The position numbers and the translations under genes were made by a program. A stretch of DNA of 5,193 nucleotides from Candidatus Saccharimonadota bacterium. Its GTDB lineage: Bacteria; Patescibacteriota; Saccharimonadia; Saccharimonadales; Saccharimonadaceae. The stretch spans positions 1 to 5,193 of the forward strand of contig JAGOZV010000042.1 of assembly GCA_018064165.1 (NCBI GenBank), given 5' to 3'. The notes below the pieces were generated by a model, which worked only from the letters and a program-made list of their open reading frames with translations, was not told the origin of the DNA and made no database searches. This document shows positions 4,787-5,193 of the stretch, in pieces. The first letter of the stretch is position 1, and each line of letters starts with the position of its first letter.

Positions 4787-5193
4787 GCACCAACACGGTC
4801 TTTTCTTTTTGGTCTTTTGGCATTCATTTCTACATATTCAATTATAGGGGTTGCGACGTCGTGGCCCGTAACTGATTCAATTCCAAAACCTGGGCTAGCA
4901 TTAACTTCTAGTACCAGTGGGCCTCGCGCGCTACGCATTAAATCTACACCAGCAATCGGTAAACCCATAGCCTTGGCGGCACGAACAGCCATTTTGCGCT
5001 CTTCAGGCGTTAGCTTAATAGCCTTGCCGGCACCACCTTTATGCAAATTAGATCTAAAATCATCATCTAAAGATTGGCGCTTCATACTCGCAACCACTCT
5101 AGAACCAACCACAAAAGCACGAATATCAGTTCCGGCAGATTCTTTAATAAATTCCTGAATCAAAATATTTGTACCATCTTCGTTATGTAAATA
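4783..5193 (-). CDS. rimK: RimK-type ATP-grasp ligase, C-terminal part (cut by window edge)
   Basis: The C-terminal 136 residues of a RimK-family ATP-grasp enzyme, which uses ATP to join amino acids (glutamate in E. coli RimK, onto ribosomal protein S6) to a carboxyl group. The frame stays open to the right edge: codons before the TTG at 5163-5161 read YLHNEDGTNI and continue the family's LIQEFI strand, so the TTG is internal and not a start. Visible motifs are LIQEFIKESAGTDIRAFVVG, FRSNLHKGG, the ERKMAVRAAKAMGLPIAGVDLMRS helix-strand and LEVNASPG. Asp84, Glu96 and Asn98 of the visible part occupy the expected magnesium-binding positions. The C-terminal NAKRPKRKDRVGA is a basic tail. The substrate cannot be told from this half: S6 modification, poly-glutamate synthesis or another RimK-like ligation are all possible, so the symbol marks the family. 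Confidence 0.9.
   Translation of the reverse strand, partial: YLHNEDGTNILIQEFIKESAGTDIRAFVVGSRVVASMKRQSLDDDFRSNLHKGGAGKAIKLTPEERKMAVRAAKAMGLPIAGVDLMRSARGPLVLEVNASPGFGIESVTGHDVATPIIEYVEMNAKRPKRKDRVGA

Noticed and set aside
5161..5163. TTG at 5163 as the start of a 126-residue protein
   Set aside because: The codons before it stay open to the window edge and encode the expected continuation of the ATP-grasp fold, so it is an internal Leu codon.
1..5193. Recoding of UGA as Gly or Trp
   Set aside because: All recognised proteins run full length with UAA or UAG stops, and no in-frame UGA has to be read through.

Overview
This window looks like a piece of a reduced Candidate Phyla Radiation genome, most likely Candidatus Saccharibacteria (TM7). 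That is an inference from AT-rich DNA, short proteins, a ComEC without its C-terminal hydrolase domain, a lamin-tail-domain (LTD) surface protein with Cys-rich repeats, and ordinary use of UGA: no reading frame needs UGA as a sense codon, which argues against the SR1/Gracilibacteria code. Every gene lies on the minus strand, so transcription runs from high to low coordinates.

In transcription order: (1) the C-terminal 136 residues of a RimK-type ATP-grasp ligase, cut by the right edge (5193-4783); (2) a 155-residue five-helix membrane protein of unknown function (4752-4285); (3) a tRNA-Lys(UUU) gene with encoded CCA (4215-4139), with its own promoter and an intrinsic terminator (4124-4099); (4) comEC, the inner-membrane DNA uptake channel (4059-2611); (5) yebC, a TACO1/YebC translation factor (2571-1858), with its own promoter and Shine-Dalgarno sequence; (6) a secreted, membrane-anchored protein with two LTD-like regions, three copies of a Cys motif and a C-terminal membrane anchor (1795-131); (7) the first 39 codons of ruvC, the Holliday junction resolvase, cut by the left edge (119-1).

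Genes 4 to 7 run head to tail with gaps of 39, 62 and 11 bp. yebC next to ruvC is a common bacterial arrangement; here an LTD surface protein lies between them and a DNA uptake gene lies upstream. The block could join DNA import (ComEC), a cell-surface factor (LTD protein) and recombination (RuvC), but promoter-like sequences inside it suggest separate transcription starts as well.

The most notable points are: (a) three genes have a -10-like hexamer placed so that the predicted transcription start falls on a start codon, which suggests leaderless mRNAs; (b) the LTD protein has three Cys-framed NPATGRCR repeats kept by purifying selection and resembling a viral adaptor motif; (c) a perfect 14-bp inverted repeat lies inside the LTD coding region, and its core 10-mer recurs in another frame of the same gene; (d) the tRNA-Lys has U73 rather than the usual A73. 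No insertion sequence, CRISPR array or phage gene is visible. No stretch over 300 bp lacks a gene; the longest gap (4060-4284) holds the tRNA, its promoter, its terminator and the comEC promoter.
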